Source of the DNA: DATGWF01 sp035299585
GTDB taxonomy: Bacteria; Actinomycetota; Actinomycetes; Actinomycetales; Microbacteriaceae
Direction of reading: 5' to 3'
NCBI GenBank assembly: GCA_035299585.1
Contig: DATGWF010000001.1
Location: 1 to 33,327 of the forward strand
Length of the DNA: 33,327 bases
Below, in pieces: positions 8,284-15,923 of this stretch. Position 1 is the stretch's first letter. Each line of letters begins with the position of its first letter. The notes under the pieces were generated by a model. That model was not told the DNA's origin. It saw nothing but the letters and a program-made list of their open reading frames with translations, and did not search any database. The position numbers and the translations under genes were made by a program.

Positions 8284-9330
8284 TCAGCTGAGTCGCGCTG
8301 CGACGAGCTCGGCAATTTGGACGGCATTCAGCGCGGCGCCCTTGCGCAGGTTGTCGTTCGAAATGAACATCACGAGCCCGCGGCCGTCGTCGACGGATTG
8401 GTCTTGGCGGATGCGGCCCACCAGGCTCGGGTCCGCGCCAGCAGCGTCAAGCGGGGTGGGAATGTCAGCGAGCGCAACACCCGGTGCCGTCGCGAGCAGC
8501 TCACGGGCACGTTCGGGTGAGATGGGCCGCGCGAACTCGGCGTGAATGGAGAGCGAGTGACCGGTGAAGACGGGGACGCGCACGCAGGTGCCGGCAACCT
8601 TGAGATCGGGAAGCTCGAGAATCTTTCGGCTCTCGTTGCGGAGCTTCTTCTCCTCGTCCGTTTCGGATTCGCCGTCATCGACAATGCTGCCCGCGAGGGG
8701 AATCACGTTGAAGGCGATATTTCTGGGGAACTTGACCGGCTCAGGCAGGCTCACGGAGGCACCGTCATGAACGAGGCCAAGCAGGTTCTGTTCGGCAGCG
8801 GCACGCACTTGGTCTGCGAGTTCCTCGCCGCCCGCAAGGCCCGCACCCGAAACGGCCTGGTACGTCGAGACGATCAGCTTGACGAGGCCGGCTTCACGGT
8901 CGAGAACCTTCAGCACCGGCATCGCTGCCATCGTGGTGCAGTTCGGATTGGCGATGATGCCCTTCGCGGCCTCATCAATGGCGTGCGGATTCACCTCGCT
9001 CACGACGAGCGGGACCTCGGGGTCCATTCGCCAACCGCTCGAGTTGTCGACCACCGTGACTCCGGCTGCAGCAAAGCGAGGCGCTTGCGCCTTCGAGAGC
9101 GTCGCACCGGCAGAGAAGATGGCGATATCGAGTCCGCTCGGGTCCGCCGTGGCCGCGTCTTCGACGATGACCTCACGGCCCGCAAAGGGCAGCACGGTTC
9201 CAGCAGAACGGGCCGACGCAAAGAACCGAATGGTGCCGACCGGGAAGTTGCGCTGCTCGAGGAGTTCGCGCACGACCGCTCCGACTTGGCCGGTAGCGCC
9301 GACCACACCGATGTTGACTGCTCGTGCCAT
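8284..9330 (-). CDS. asd: Aspartate-semialdehyde dehydrogenase
   Basis: A 348-residue cytosolic enzyme reducing aspartyl-4-phosphate to aspartate semialdehyde with NADPH. This is the step feeding lysine, diaminopimelate, threonine and methionine synthesis. The N-terminal Rossmann motif is VGATGQVG (10-17), the catalytic cysteine is C131 in NPNCTTM, and the conserved histidine is H258 in FTGHSLSIHAEF. Other family segments are STYQAVSGAG and IAFNVIPLAG. Length is typical. The ATG lies 2 nt after the lysC stop, the classic actinobacterial lysC-asd operon, so both enzymes are made from one message. Confidence 0.97.
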   Translation of the reverse strand: MARAVNIGVVGATGQVGAVVRELLEQRNFPVGTIRFFASARSAGTVLPFAGREVIVEDAATADPSGLDIAIFSAGATLSKAQAPRFAAAGVTVVDNSSGWRMDPEVPLVVSEVNPHAIDEAAKGIIANPNCTTMAAMPVLKVLDREAGLVKLIVSTYQAVSGAGLAGGEELADQVRAAAEQNLLGLVHDGASVSLPEPVKFPRNIAFNVIPLAGSIVDDGESETDEEKKLRNESRKILELPDLKVAGTCVRVPVFTGHSLSIHAEFARPISPERARELLATAPGVALADIPTPLDAAGADPSLVGRIRQDQSVDDGRGLVMFISNDNLRKGAALNAVQIAELVAARLS

Positions 9331-9332
9331 GA

Positions 9333-10601
9333 TTAGCGCCCCGTTCCCGCGTACACAATCGCCTCTGCGTCGCCGTCCAGGCCAAATGCCGAGTGCAGTG
9401 CCCGCGCAGCCTCACCCAGCTGTGCGGCCCGGGTCACGACGGAGATGCGAATCTCGCTCGTCGAGATCATCTCGAGGTTGACGCCGGCAGCCGAGAGCGC
9501 TTCGAAGAAGACCGCCGAGACTCCCGAGTTGGAACGCATAGCGTTACCAACGAGCGAAAGTTTGCCAATCTCGTCGTCGTACTGGAGACTCTCGAATCCG
9601 AGGTGCTCTCGAGCGGCGTCGAGGGCCTCCTGCGCCCGACGGCCCTCCGTCTTTGGGAGCGTGAACGAGATGTCCGTTTTGCCCGTCGCGGCGGCAGACA
9701 CGTTTTGCACGATCATGTCGACGTTGATGTTCGCGTCGGCGATGACCCGGAAGATACGGGCTGCGACACCGGGGACGTCGGGTACGCCGACGACCGTGAT
9801 CTTGGCCTCGGACGTATCGGTGGCAACACCGGCGATGATGGCTTCTTCCACGAGGGCTTCCTCTCGAGTGGGGTCGTACACGATGGTGCCGTCAACCGGC
9901 GAGAACGATGAACGGACATGGAGCTTCACGCCGTGCCGGCGGGCAAACTCCACGGCGCGAATGTGGAGGACCTTGGCGCCTGCGGCCGCGAGCTCGAGCA
10001 TCTCTTCGCTCGTGACGCGTTCGAGCTTCCGCGCCTTCGGCACAACGCGCGGGTCTGAGGTGAACACGCCATCGACGTCGGTGTAAATCTCGCAGACATC
10101 GGCACCGAGAGCCGCCGCGAGCGCGACCGCGGTGGTGTCGGATCCGCCACGACCGAGCGTGGTGATGTCGCGTGACTCGCGGCTAAACCCCTGGAAGCCA
10201 GCAACGATGACCACCTGGTCGTCGTCGAGCGCTTCCTGCAAGCGACCGGGCGTCACATCGACGATTCGCGCCGAGCCATGCTGGGAGTCGGTAATCATGC
10301 CGGCTTGCGAGCCGGTGAAGGACTGCGCCGATACCCCGAGTGCCTCGACCGCCATGGCGAGCACCGCCATGGAGATGCGTTCTCCCGCTGTCAAGAGCAT
10401 GTCGAGCTCGCGAGGGTCCGGAGCGTCGCTGACCTCGTGGGCAAGATCGATGAGTTCGTCGGTGGTGTCTCCCATTGCGGAGACGGCAACGACAACCTGG
10501 TGCCCGGCCCGCTTGGTTTCGACAATCCGGCGAGCGACGCGCTTCATGCTGTTGGCATCTGCGACCGAGCTCCCGCCATACTTTTGCACGATGAGGCTCA
10601 C
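9333..10601 (-). CDS. lysC: Aspartate kinase (alpha chain)
   Basis: A 422-residue enzyme phosphorylating aspartate, the committed and usually feedback-controlled step of the aspartate family. The kinase domain starts VQKYGGSSVAD (K7) and includes AGFQG, LGRGGSDTTA (149-158) and YTDVDGVFTSDPR. Two ACT regulatory domains follow: KITVVGVPDVPGVAARIF (from about 267) and KLSLVGNAMRSNSGVSA (from about 347), ending in ISTSEIRISVV. The GTG start has AAGGAG 6-7 nt upstream. Length and the internal start at codon 251 match the alpha/beta arrangement known from Corynebacterium LysC. Feedback inhibition by lysine and threonine is expected from the family but cannot be read from the sequence. First gene of lysC-asd. 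Confidence 0.97.
   Translation of the reverse strand: MSLIVQKYGGSSVADANSMKRVARRIVETKRAGHQVVVAVSAMGDTTDELIDLAHEVSDAPDPRELDMLLTAGERISMAVLAMAVEALGVSAQSFTGSQAGMITDSQHGSARIVDVTPGRLQEALDDDQVVIVAGFQGFSRESRDITTLGRGGSDTTAVALAAALGADVCEIYTDVDGVFTSDPRVVPKARKLERVTSEEMLELAAAGAKVLHIRAVEFARRHGVKLHVRSSFSPVDGTIVYDPTREEALVEEAIIAGVATDTSEAKITVVGVPDVPGVAARIFRVIADANINVDMIVQNVSAAATGKTDISFTLPKTEGRRAQEALDAAREHLGFESLQYDDEIGKLSLVGNAMRSNSGVSAVFFEALSAAGVNLEMISTSEIRISVVTRAAQLGEAARALHSAFGLDGDAEAIVYAGTGR
9849..9863 (-). promoter_or_regulatory. Internal ribosome-binding site and GTG start for LysC beta chain
   Basis: Inside lysC, GAGGAAG (9857-9863) lies 5 nt before an in-frame GTG (9849-9851, codon 251). Translation from here would yield a 172-residue protein consisting of the two ACT domains. 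This matches the separately translated regulatory beta subunit established for Corynebacterium aspartokinase. Confidence 0.6.
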
Positions 10602-10631
10602 GAGGACTCCTTCACAATCGGCGGGAATTCC

Positions 10632-10637
10632 ATCCTA
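10632..10637 (-). promoter_or_regulatory. Candidate -10 for the lysC-asd operon
   Basis: TAGGAT on the minus strand, in the 70-nt gap between the recR stop and the lysC GTG. It would give a leader of about 24 nt carrying the AAGGAG site. The -35 region is weak. Confidence 0.4.
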
Positions 10638-10671
10638 GAGCGGGGCAGATTGAGGAAATGCCATGAGCCGC

Positions 10672-11265
10672 TTAGATACGACGGCGGCCCTCAAAGGCGC
10701 GACCCAGGGTGACTTCGTCTGCATACTCGAGGTCGCCTCCGACGGGCAGGCCTGAAGCCAGACGGCTGACCGTGATTTCCATCGTGGTGAGCAGCCGCGA
10801 CAGATAGGCCGCTGTCGCCTCACCCTCGAGGTTCGGGTCGGTCGCGATGATGACCTCGCTGACCCGACCGTCACCGAGCCGCTGGAGCAGCTGCGTGATT
10901 CGGAGGTCGTCGGGCCCGATGCCATCGATGGGACTGATCGCTCCGCCGAGGACGTGGTAGAGGCCCCGGAACTCGCGGGTGCGCTCGATCGCAACCACGT
11001 CTTTCGCCTCTTCGACCACACAGATCTGGCTCGGATCACGTCGCGGGTCCTTGCAAATGCCACACGTGTCCTCTTCGGATACGTTTCCGCACACTTGGCA
11101 AAACCGCACCTTGTCGCGCACGGTGGTGAGAATCTCGGCCAATCTCGAGACATCAAACTGCTGGGTTTGAACGATGTGGAACGCGATACGTTGGGCCGAC
11201 TTTGGCCCGATTCCCGGAAGTCGCCCCAGTTCATCAATGAGGTCTTGAACAATTCCCTCGTACAC
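10672..11265 (-). CDS. recR: Recombination mediator protein RecR
   Basis: A 197-residue repair protein that acts with RecF and RecO to load RecA at gaps. The N-terminal helix-hairpin-helix is LPGIGPKSAQRIAFH (16-30). The zinc finger uses C56, C59, C68 and C71 (FCQVCG...CGIC). The Toprim domain has ICVVEEAKDVVAIE and EVIIATDPNLEGEATA. The C-terminal segment LASGLPVGGDLEYADEVTLGRAFEGRR is typical of the family. The GTG start lies 2 nt downstream of the dnaX stop, so the two are cotranscribed and probably translationally coupled, as in many bacteria. Confidence 0.97.
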   Translation of the reverse strand: MYEGIVQDLIDELGRLPGIGPKSAQRIAFHIVQTQQFDVSRLAEILTTVRDKVRFCQVCGNVSEEDTCGICKDPRRDPSQICVVEEAKDVVAIERTREFRGLYHVLGGAISPIDGIGPDDLRITQLLQRLGDGRVSEVIIATDPNLEGEATAAYLSRLLTTMEITVSRLASGLPVGGDLEYADEVTLGRAFEGRRRI

Positions 11266-11267
11266 TG

Positions 11268-13442
11268 TTAGGGCCGTTCTTCTTCGATGAATTCGGCGCC
11301 CAGCACCTCACGGAGCACAGCCTCGCCATAGCGAGTGCTGCCCGGTTGCCCCGAGCGTCCACGCCCCTTGCCCGACCCGGTGGGCGGTTGCGCGATTTCG
11401 GCGTCGGTGGGTGTACCCGGTGCCGACCCGCCACCGGTGTCCGCCGGGTGTACCTCACTGGCATCGGAATCGGAACCGCTCGGCGCTGGTGGCCCCTGCT
11501 CGGCGGGAGGAGCGTCGTCGTCTCCCGGAATCGGGATGACATCCCAGTCGTCCAGCCCGGCAGCGACCTCGGGTGCCGGTTCAAGCGCGGCAGCCGGAGC
11601 CTTCGCCGCGGGAACCTTCGGCTCCGTGGTGTTCGGCTCAGCGGTGGCCTCGGCGCTCTCGGCAGGGTTCGCCGCCATTGCGGCGGCGGCCGCCGCGGTG
11701 AAGTCTTGTGTTGTCGACTCGGCCGGCTCAGACTCAACCCGGGTGATGAACTTCACGCTCGAACCGAGCACACGAACAATCGCAGCGCGAAGAATTTCGC
11801 TGACGCCGCTCCCCGCAGCGGCCGGCTTTCGGAATGCCTCGACATCGCGCGCACTCGGGAACGAGAGGACCAAGATCGCCCCGTCGTCGTTCGGCCGGAG
11901 CTCAACCACGCGAGCGGTGAAGGCCACCATCCAGGCATTTCGGCTCGTCGCCTGAGTTGCCGCAAGAATCTCGGTCCACGCGTTCTTCACAAGCTCCGTC
12001 GTGAGTGGGGCAGACGACGTCGGCCGGGCTTCCTCGGCGGGCTTGGAATCGGGTGCGTCCGTGGTCGAAGGTTCATCCGCAACGATTGACCGGTCGGCCG
12101 GGGGGACAGCGGGACTCTCTGTCGAGGCTGGGGAACGATTAGCCGCTGCGGAATGCGTCTGTTCCGGAACAGACGGCGACCGCACCGAGGCGGCGGCCGC
12201 GGGAACCCCGGCCGCCACGGAATCAGCCCCGCGGACCGACCCGACGGCCGAATTGGAGCCACCCGTTGGCGAACCCTCGACGCCGACTCGTCGTTCCAGA
12301 CGCTCGACACGCGCGAGCGCTCCTCGCTCACTTGCGTCGGCGCTCGGTACCAGTGCGCGCGCGACGAGCAACTCGAGGTGGAGACGCGGCGACGTTGCGC
12401 CGACCATGTCGTTGAGCGCGGTATTGACGATATCGGCGATACGGGACAGTTCCGCCGGGCCAAATGCCTGTGACTGTGCTCGCATCCGCTCGAGCTCATC
12501 CGCGGGGACGTCGCGCAACACGCCCGCAGCCACTTCGTTCGACGCGGACCGCACCACGATTAAGTCGCGAATGCGCTCCAGGAGATCCTCGACAAATCGA
12601 CGCGGGTCTTGGCCGGTCTGGATGACACGGTCGACCGCGACAAATGCCGCCGCCGCGTCTCCTGCTGCGAGCGCGTCGACGACATCGCTCAAGACGGCAC
12701 CCGGGGTGTATCCCAGTAGGGCCACGGCGCGGTTGTAGGCGACGGTGTCACCGTCAGATCCGGCGATGAGCTGGTCGAGGAGGGAGAGTGTGTCACGCGG
12801 CGATCCGCCACCGGCGCGAACGACGAGCGACAGGACGCCGGGTTCGACCGACACTCCCTCCTCGGCACACAACTGGCCGACATACTCGAGCATCGGCTCG
12901 GGCGGCACCAGCCGGAACGGGTAGTGGTGGGTCCGTGAACGAATCGTGCCGAGAACCTTTTCGGGTTCGGTCGTCGCAAAAATGAACTTGACGTGTTCCG
13001 GTGGCTCTTCGACGAGCTTCAGCAGAGCGTTGAACCCCTGCGAGGTGACCATATGCGCCTCGTCGAGGATGAAGATTTTGAAGCGGTCTCGAGCGGGAGC
13101 AAAGGCAGCTCGCTCTCGCAAATCTCGGGCATCATCGACACCGTTGTGGCTCGCCGCGTCGATTTCGACCACGTCGAGCGAACCACCCCCGCCGCGCGAC
13201 AGTTCGACGCAGCTCGGGCACACTCCGCAGGGGGTGTCGGTGGGTCCTTCGGCACAGTTGAGGCAGCGCGCCAGGATGCGAGCCGAGGTGGTTTTGCCGC
13301 AGCCGCGGGGCCCGCTGAACAAGTAGGCGTGGTTCACCCGGTCGGTTCGAAGCGCGGTCATGAGTGGCTCAGTCACCTGCGACTGGCCAATCATTTCTGC
13401 GAAGGTTTCGGGGCGATAGCGCCGATACAGTGCGGTAACCAT
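11268..13442 (-). CDS. dnaX: DNA polymerase III subunit gamma/tau
   Basis: A 724-residue clamp-loader ATPase. The AAA+ domain has the P-loop SGPRGCGKTTSAR (43-55), zinc-binding cysteines C63, C72, C75 and C78, the Walker B segment FILDEAHM (124-131) and the SRC-like IRSRTH. The collar/oligomerisation domain runs to about residue 370. The rest is a long Ala/Pro/Ser/Glu-rich, low-complexity tau region with a folded segment near WTEILAATQATSRNAWMVAF. I saw no A-rich slippery site of the kind that makes gamma by frameshifting in E. coli. The ATG has TAGTCT 7 nt upstream, suggesting a leaderless message. First gene of dnaX-recR. Confidence 0.96.
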   Translation of the reverse strand: MVTALYRRYRPETFAEMIGQSQVTEPLMTALRTDRVNHAYLFSGPRGCGKTTSARILARCLNCAEGPTDTPCGVCPSCVELSRGGGGSLDVVEIDAASHNGVDDARDLRERAAFAPARDRFKIFILDEAHMVTSQGFNALLKLVEEPPEHVKFIFATTEPEKVLGTIRSRTHHYPFRLVPPEPMLEYVGQLCAEEGVSVEPGVLSLVVRAGGGSPRDTLSLLDQLIAGSDGDTVAYNRAVALLGYTPGAVLSDVVDALAAGDAAAAFVAVDRVIQTGQDPRRFVEDLLERIRDLIVVRSASNEVAAGVLRDVPADELERMRAQSQAFGPAELSRIADIVNTALNDMVGATSPRLHLELLVARALVPSADASERGALARVERLERRVGVEGSPTGGSNSAVGSVRGADSVAAGVPAAAASVRSPSVPEQTHSAAANRSPASTESPAVPPADRSIVADEPSTTDAPDSKPAEEARPTSSAPLTTELVKNAWTEILAATQATSRNAWMVAFTARVVELRPNDDGAILVLSFPSARDVEAFRKPAAAGSGVSEILRAAIVRVLGSSVKFITRVESEPAESTTQDFTAAAAAAMAANPAESAEATAEPNTTEPKVPAAKAPAAALEPAPEVAAGLDDWDVIPIPGDDDAPPAEQGPPAPSGSDSDASEVHPADTGGGSAPGTPTDAEIAQPPTGSGKGRGRSGQPGSTRYGEAVLREVLGAEFIEEERP

Positions 13443-13449
13443 TACGCCA

Positions 13450-13455
13450 AGACTA
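13450..13455 (-). promoter_or_regulatory. -10 element for leaderless dnaX mRNA
   Basis: TAGTCT on the minus strand, 7 nt upstream of the ATG at 13442. It lies just past the hairpin at 13477-13512. No -35 match at the usual distance. Confidence 0.5.
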
Positions 13456-13476
13456 TCCGTCCGGTGCCGACAACGG

Positions 13477-13512
13477 GTGAGGGGCGGGGAGCAAATGCTC
13501 GCCGCCCCTCAC
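13477..13512. terminator. Strong hairpin ending the surface-protein transcript before dnaX
   Basis: GTGAGGGGCGG (13477-13487) pairs perfectly with CCGCCCCTCAC (13502-13512). An inner GAGC/GCTC pair and an AAAT loop complete it. There is no U-tract, as is common for actinobacterial terminators. It lies between the stop at 13525 and the dnaX promoter. Confidence 0.7.
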
Positions 13513-13524
13513 TGCCTATGGAGC

Positions 13525-14556
13525 TTAGTCGTCAGACTTCGGCCGACGACGAGACCAGACGAGGAAACCGACGCCAGCGAGAATGACGATGGCACCAACC
13601 GCGAGGTAGGGGGTTACCTGAGCGCCCGCCGTTGCCAAACCAGCGGCCGGTGCGGCGGTCACCGGCTGTCCGACCTTGGCGATGCCCCAGGTTGCGACGT
13701 TCATCGAACGAGCTCCGCCGACGACCATGACGTACCGGCCGTCGAGATCGATTGGGGAGATGACGAAGCCGCCAACATCGATGCTTACGGCGTCGAGTGC
13801 GATCGTGCGGCTCGTGAGCAGTTGGCCGTTCACGTCAAGCAGGTTGCGGTAGTCGAGGTTGTACCCGTCCGCGCACGTGAATTCTGCGTAGACCGCCTGG
13901 GTTGGATAGGCGTCATAGCGATAGTCGCCGTCCGAGAGGGTGTCCAGGCTTCCGGTCTGACTTTGCAGATACCAGTTGTACTCGTTGGCGAGGTTGTTCC
14001 ACATCGCACCGTCGTTGTCGTACATCACGGCATTCCGGGCTGCCGCCCACTCCGACTGCGTGAAGTTGGGGTAACCGGGTGAATCGATGATTGACCACTC
14101 GTGGAGATTGACCAGCTCAGGGCGCTCCGTGAGTGAAACGGTGTCGTCCACACACACCGGCGTGATCCAGTTGAAGCTGTAGGGATTGTCGTCGTTGTAG
14201 CCGAGCGATTCGTAATACTCCTGTTGGTCAGCTTCGCTCAGTTGCTCCCCGCGCGTTGGCTGCAGGTCGACGATTGAACCGTCGGAAGTTGCGAGGCGAT
14301 ATTCGTAGACGTCCAACACCGGGCCGTCTCCCTCATCGACGCCCCAGAAGTACTGGCCTTCGTTATCGAAGCCGGGGATTTCATGCTCCCAGGCGGTCGC
14401 GGTGAGCGACTGGTTCAGGGGCGCCAGGTTCGCGGTAAGCAGGTCGACGACGCTGTTCGGTGCATCCTCTGCGGGTGTCGCCGATGCGGTCGATGCGGTC
14501 GATGCGACAGCTGCAAGAACGATTCCGACGCCGAGCGCCAGTGCTGAATTCTTCAT
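13525..14556 (-). CDS. Secreted, C-terminally membrane-anchored protein of unknown function
   Basis: A 343-residue protein. It has a Sec-type signal peptide (MKNSALALGVGIVLAAVAST, likely cleavage after ASA near residue 26) and an acidic, Tyr/Trp/Asn-rich extracellular body. At the C-terminus is a hydrophobic helix (YLAVGAIVILAGVGFLVW) followed by RRRPKSDD. The layout resembles a wall-sorted protein, but no LPXTG-like motif precedes the helix, so simple membrane anchoring is more likely. The body contains at least two cysteines that could form a disulfide. I recognise no enzymatic motif. The ATG has an AAAGGGGAG Shine-Dalgarno. The gene begins only about 20 nt after the ffs RNA, leaving no room for its own promoter outside ffs. 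It is separated from dnaX by a strong hairpin. Confidence 0.8.
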   Translation of the reverse strand: MKNSALALGVGIVLAAVASTASTASATPAEDAPNSVVDLLTANLAPLNQSLTATAWEHEIPGFDNEGQYFWGVDEGDGPVLDVYEYRLATSDGSIVDLQPTRGEQLSEADQQEYYESLGYNDDNPYSFNWITPVCVDDTVSLTERPELVNLHEWSIIDSPGYPNFTQSEWAAARNAVMYDNDGAMWNNLANEYNWYLQSQTGSLDTLSDGDYRYDAYPTQAVYAEFTCADGYNLDYRNLLDVNGQLLTSRTIALDAVSIDVGGFVISPIDLDGRYVMVVGGARSMNVATWGIAKVGQPVTAAPAAGLATAGAQVTPYLAVGAIVILAGVGFLVWSRRRPKSDD

Positions 14557-14576
14557 TGCTCCCCTTTGCTGAACGA

Positions 14577-14667
14577 AAAGACCGCTCGCGCACCCGCCAG
14601 AGCCCGGTTACCCTTGCTGCGTTTCCGCCCTGGGGGAGTTGGCCTGGATGACGCCACACGAGCGGCC
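14577..14667 (-). ncRNA. ffs: Signal recognition particle RNA (small, 4.5S type)
   Basis: The minus strand carries the conserved SRP domain IV core CAGGGCGGAAACGCAGCAAG in its apical loop. Flanking arms pair as CCAG/CTGG and GCC/GGC. The terminal helix pairs GGCCGCTCG (5') with CGAGCGGTC (3') and is followed by TTTT. The transcript would be about 90 nt, the usual size for actinobacterial small SRP RNA. It binds Ffh and targets nascent membrane and secreted proteins. Ends are set by the terminal helix and by a -10 hexamer 6 nt upstream. Confidence 0.9.
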
Positions 14668-14673
14668 GATTGC

Positions 14674-14679
14674 AGTCTA
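14674..14679 (-). promoter_or_regulatory. Candidate -10 for ffs, overlapping the RHH stop codon
   Basis: TAGACT on the minus strand; its TAG is also the stop codon of the ribbon-helix-helix gene. Transcription 7 nt downstream would start exactly at the base of the SRP terminal helix. The -35 is poor. Confidence 0.45.
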
Positions 14680-14901
14680 CTGGGTCGGCTCGGACGCCGC
14701 ACCCTCTGCTTTCCCGGGCCGCCCTCGCTTGGGAATCGGTGCCGCACTCGGCGGCATCCGATTGGCGTCGCGGAGCGCACGCCGCAGGATCATCTCGACG
14801 TGCGCATTTGTCGACCGCAGTTCGTCCTGCGCCCAGCGCGCCAGCGCATCCGCCACGCGCGGGTCGAGGCGGATGAGCAGGGGCTTGCGCTCTTCAGGCA
14901 C
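14677..14901 (-). CDS. Ribbon-helix-helix (Arc-like) DNA-binding protein
   Basis: A 74-residue protein. Residues 6-45 form an RHH fold: a strand KPLLIRLDPRV that would insert in the DNA major groove, then helix VADALARWAQDEL, then helix TNAHVEMILRRALRDA. The C-terminal 25 residues are a basic/Pro-rich tail (PKRGRPGKAEG). Small RHH proteins are typically dimeric autoregulators or antitoxins. No toxin-like partner is adjacent. It lies 3 nt after the SPFH gene stop, so the two form an operon, and the 18-bp palindrome upstream of that operon is the obvious candidate operator. Autoregulation is inference. Confidence 0.8.
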   Translation of the reverse strand: MPEERKPLLIRLDPRVADALARWAQDELRSTNAHVEMILRRALRDANRMPPSAAPIPKRGRPGKAEGAASEPTQ

Positions 14902-14904
14902 GGT

Positions 14905-15816
14905 CTACGAATACAGCGTGCCGGTGTTGACGATAGGCGTCGCGCGACTGTCACCACAGAGAATGACCAGCAGGTTGGACACCATGGCCGCCTTGCGCTC
15001 GTCGTCGAGCGCGACAATGTCGTCGCGTTCGAGCCGTTGCAGTGCGGCCTGCACCATACCGACCGCGCCGTCAACGATACGTTCGCGCGCGGCCAGGATG
15101 GCACCGGCTTGCTGCCGTTGCAGCATCGCTTGAGCAATCTCCGGTGCGTACGCGAGCTTGGAGATGCGGGCTTCGAGGATGTGAACTCCCGCGAGCGCGA
15201 CGCGGTCCTGCACCTGCTGAGCAATCTCCAGCGCAACCTGTTCGGTCGCGCCACGAAGACTCGTCGTGCCTTCGCTCGGGTGGTCGTACGGGTGCGACAT
15301 TGCAACGTGTCGAAGCGCCGACTCTGATTGCACTCGGACGAAGTCGGCGTAATCCTCAACCGCGAACAGCGCTTTTGCGGTGTCCTGGACCTGCCAGACG
15401 ATGATTGCCGCAATGTTCACCGGGTTGCCCTCGGCATCATTGACTTTGAGCTCGCTGGTTTCGAAGTTTGATACTCGAATGGAGATGAGCGAGCGCTGCG
15501 AGAACGGCACGGTCAAAATGAATCCGGTGGCGCGAACGGTTCCGACGTACCGGCCAAAGAACTGCACGACCTTGGTCGCACCGGGTTGGATGACGTCGAG
15601 GCCAGAGGCTACGGTCACGGCGAGCAGGATTGCCACCACCCCGACCACCAGGACACTCGTGGGCGGCTCGGTGTCGTTGGTAAAGAAGCTCACAAACCAG
15701 CCGATGGGCGCGATGAAGAGCGCGAGAACCACGAGGGCGGGGAGAAAGCCGTTGATCGCCCAAGCGCGCCGTTCGGCAATGGGGACGGCCGGTGCATCTG
15801 AAAGTGATTGAGTCAT
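14905..15816 (-). CDS. SPFH/band-7 domain membrane protein
   Basis: A 303-residue protein. Two transmembrane segments (about 22-44 and 54-72) are followed by the SPFH domain starting GLDVIQPGATKVVQFFGRYVGTV. The domain includes VNDAEGNPVNIAAIIVWQV and ILEARISKLAYAPEIAQAMLQRQQA, the conserved late helix of the family. SPFH proteins oligomerise at membranes and organise microdomains or scaffold proteases; the partner here is unknown. The ATG at 15816 has GGAGG 5-6 nt upstream; an upstream in-frame ATG would run through the palindromic operator and lacks a site. First gene of an operon with the RHH protein. Confidence 0.9.
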   Translation of the reverse strand: MTQSLSDAPAVPIAERRAWAINGFLPALVVLALFIAPIGWFVSFFTNDTEPPTSVLVVGVVAILLAVTVASGLDVIQPGATKVVQFFGRYVGTVRATGFILTVPFSQRSLISIRVSNFETSELKVNDAEGNPVNIAAIIVWQVQDTAKALFAVEDYADFVRVQSESALRHVAMSHPYDHPSEGTTSLRGATEQVALEIAQQVQDRVALAGVHILEARISKLAYAPEIAQAMLQRQQAGAILAARERIVDGAVGMVQAALQRLERDDIVALDDERKAAMVSNLLVILCGDSRATPIVNTGTLYS

Positions 15817-15826
15817 TGTGACCTCC

Positions 15827-15844
15827 AAAAGTGATATCACTTTT
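15827..15844. promoter_or_regulatory. Perfect 18-bp palindrome, candidate operator of the SPFH-RHH operon
   Basis: AAAAGTGATATCACTTTT is fully self-complementary. It lies 10 nt upstream of the SPFH ATG and directly downstream of a plausible promoter. In this position a bound repressor would block initiation or clearance. The RHH protein of the same operon is the natural candidate ligand. Confidence 0.65.
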
Positions 15845-15852
15845 CTACTCCG

Positions 15853-15881
15853 CTATTCTCGACGGCGCAAGAGGCCGTCAA
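15853..15881 (-). promoter_or_regulatory. Candidate promoter of the SPFH-RHH operon
   Basis: TTGACG (15876-15881) as -35, a 17-nt spacer, then GAATAG (15853-15858) as a weak -10. The start would fall near 15846, with the palindrome just inside the transcript. Confidence 0.4.
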
Positions 15882-15888
15882 CACCCGG

Positions 15889-15894
15889 TAGCAT
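15889..15894 (+). promoter_or_regulatory. Candidate -10 for tRNA-Ser
   Basis: TAGCAT lies 29 nt before the mature 5' end of tRNA-Ser. It would overlap the divergent SPFH promoter region. No convincing -35. Confidence 0.3.
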
Positions 15895-15923
15895 GGTCAC
15901 GGTCCGCCGAGCAGTCGGCACCT

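Noticed and set aside
6490..8520. 676-codon open frame on the plus strand
   Set aside because: Antisense to the PAS histidine kinase, which has all catalytic motifs. The translation is low-complexity His/Arg/Asp with no recognisable fold.
11268..13442. Programmed frameshift in dnaX producing a gamma form
   Set aside because: No A-rich slippery heptamer was seen in the GC-rich coding sequence; the low-complexity tail alone is not evidence.
14677..15816. RHH protein as an antitoxin of a toxin-antitoxin pair
   Set aside because: The only operon partner is a full-length SPFH protein, which is not a toxin family, and no small toxin-like frame is adjacent.
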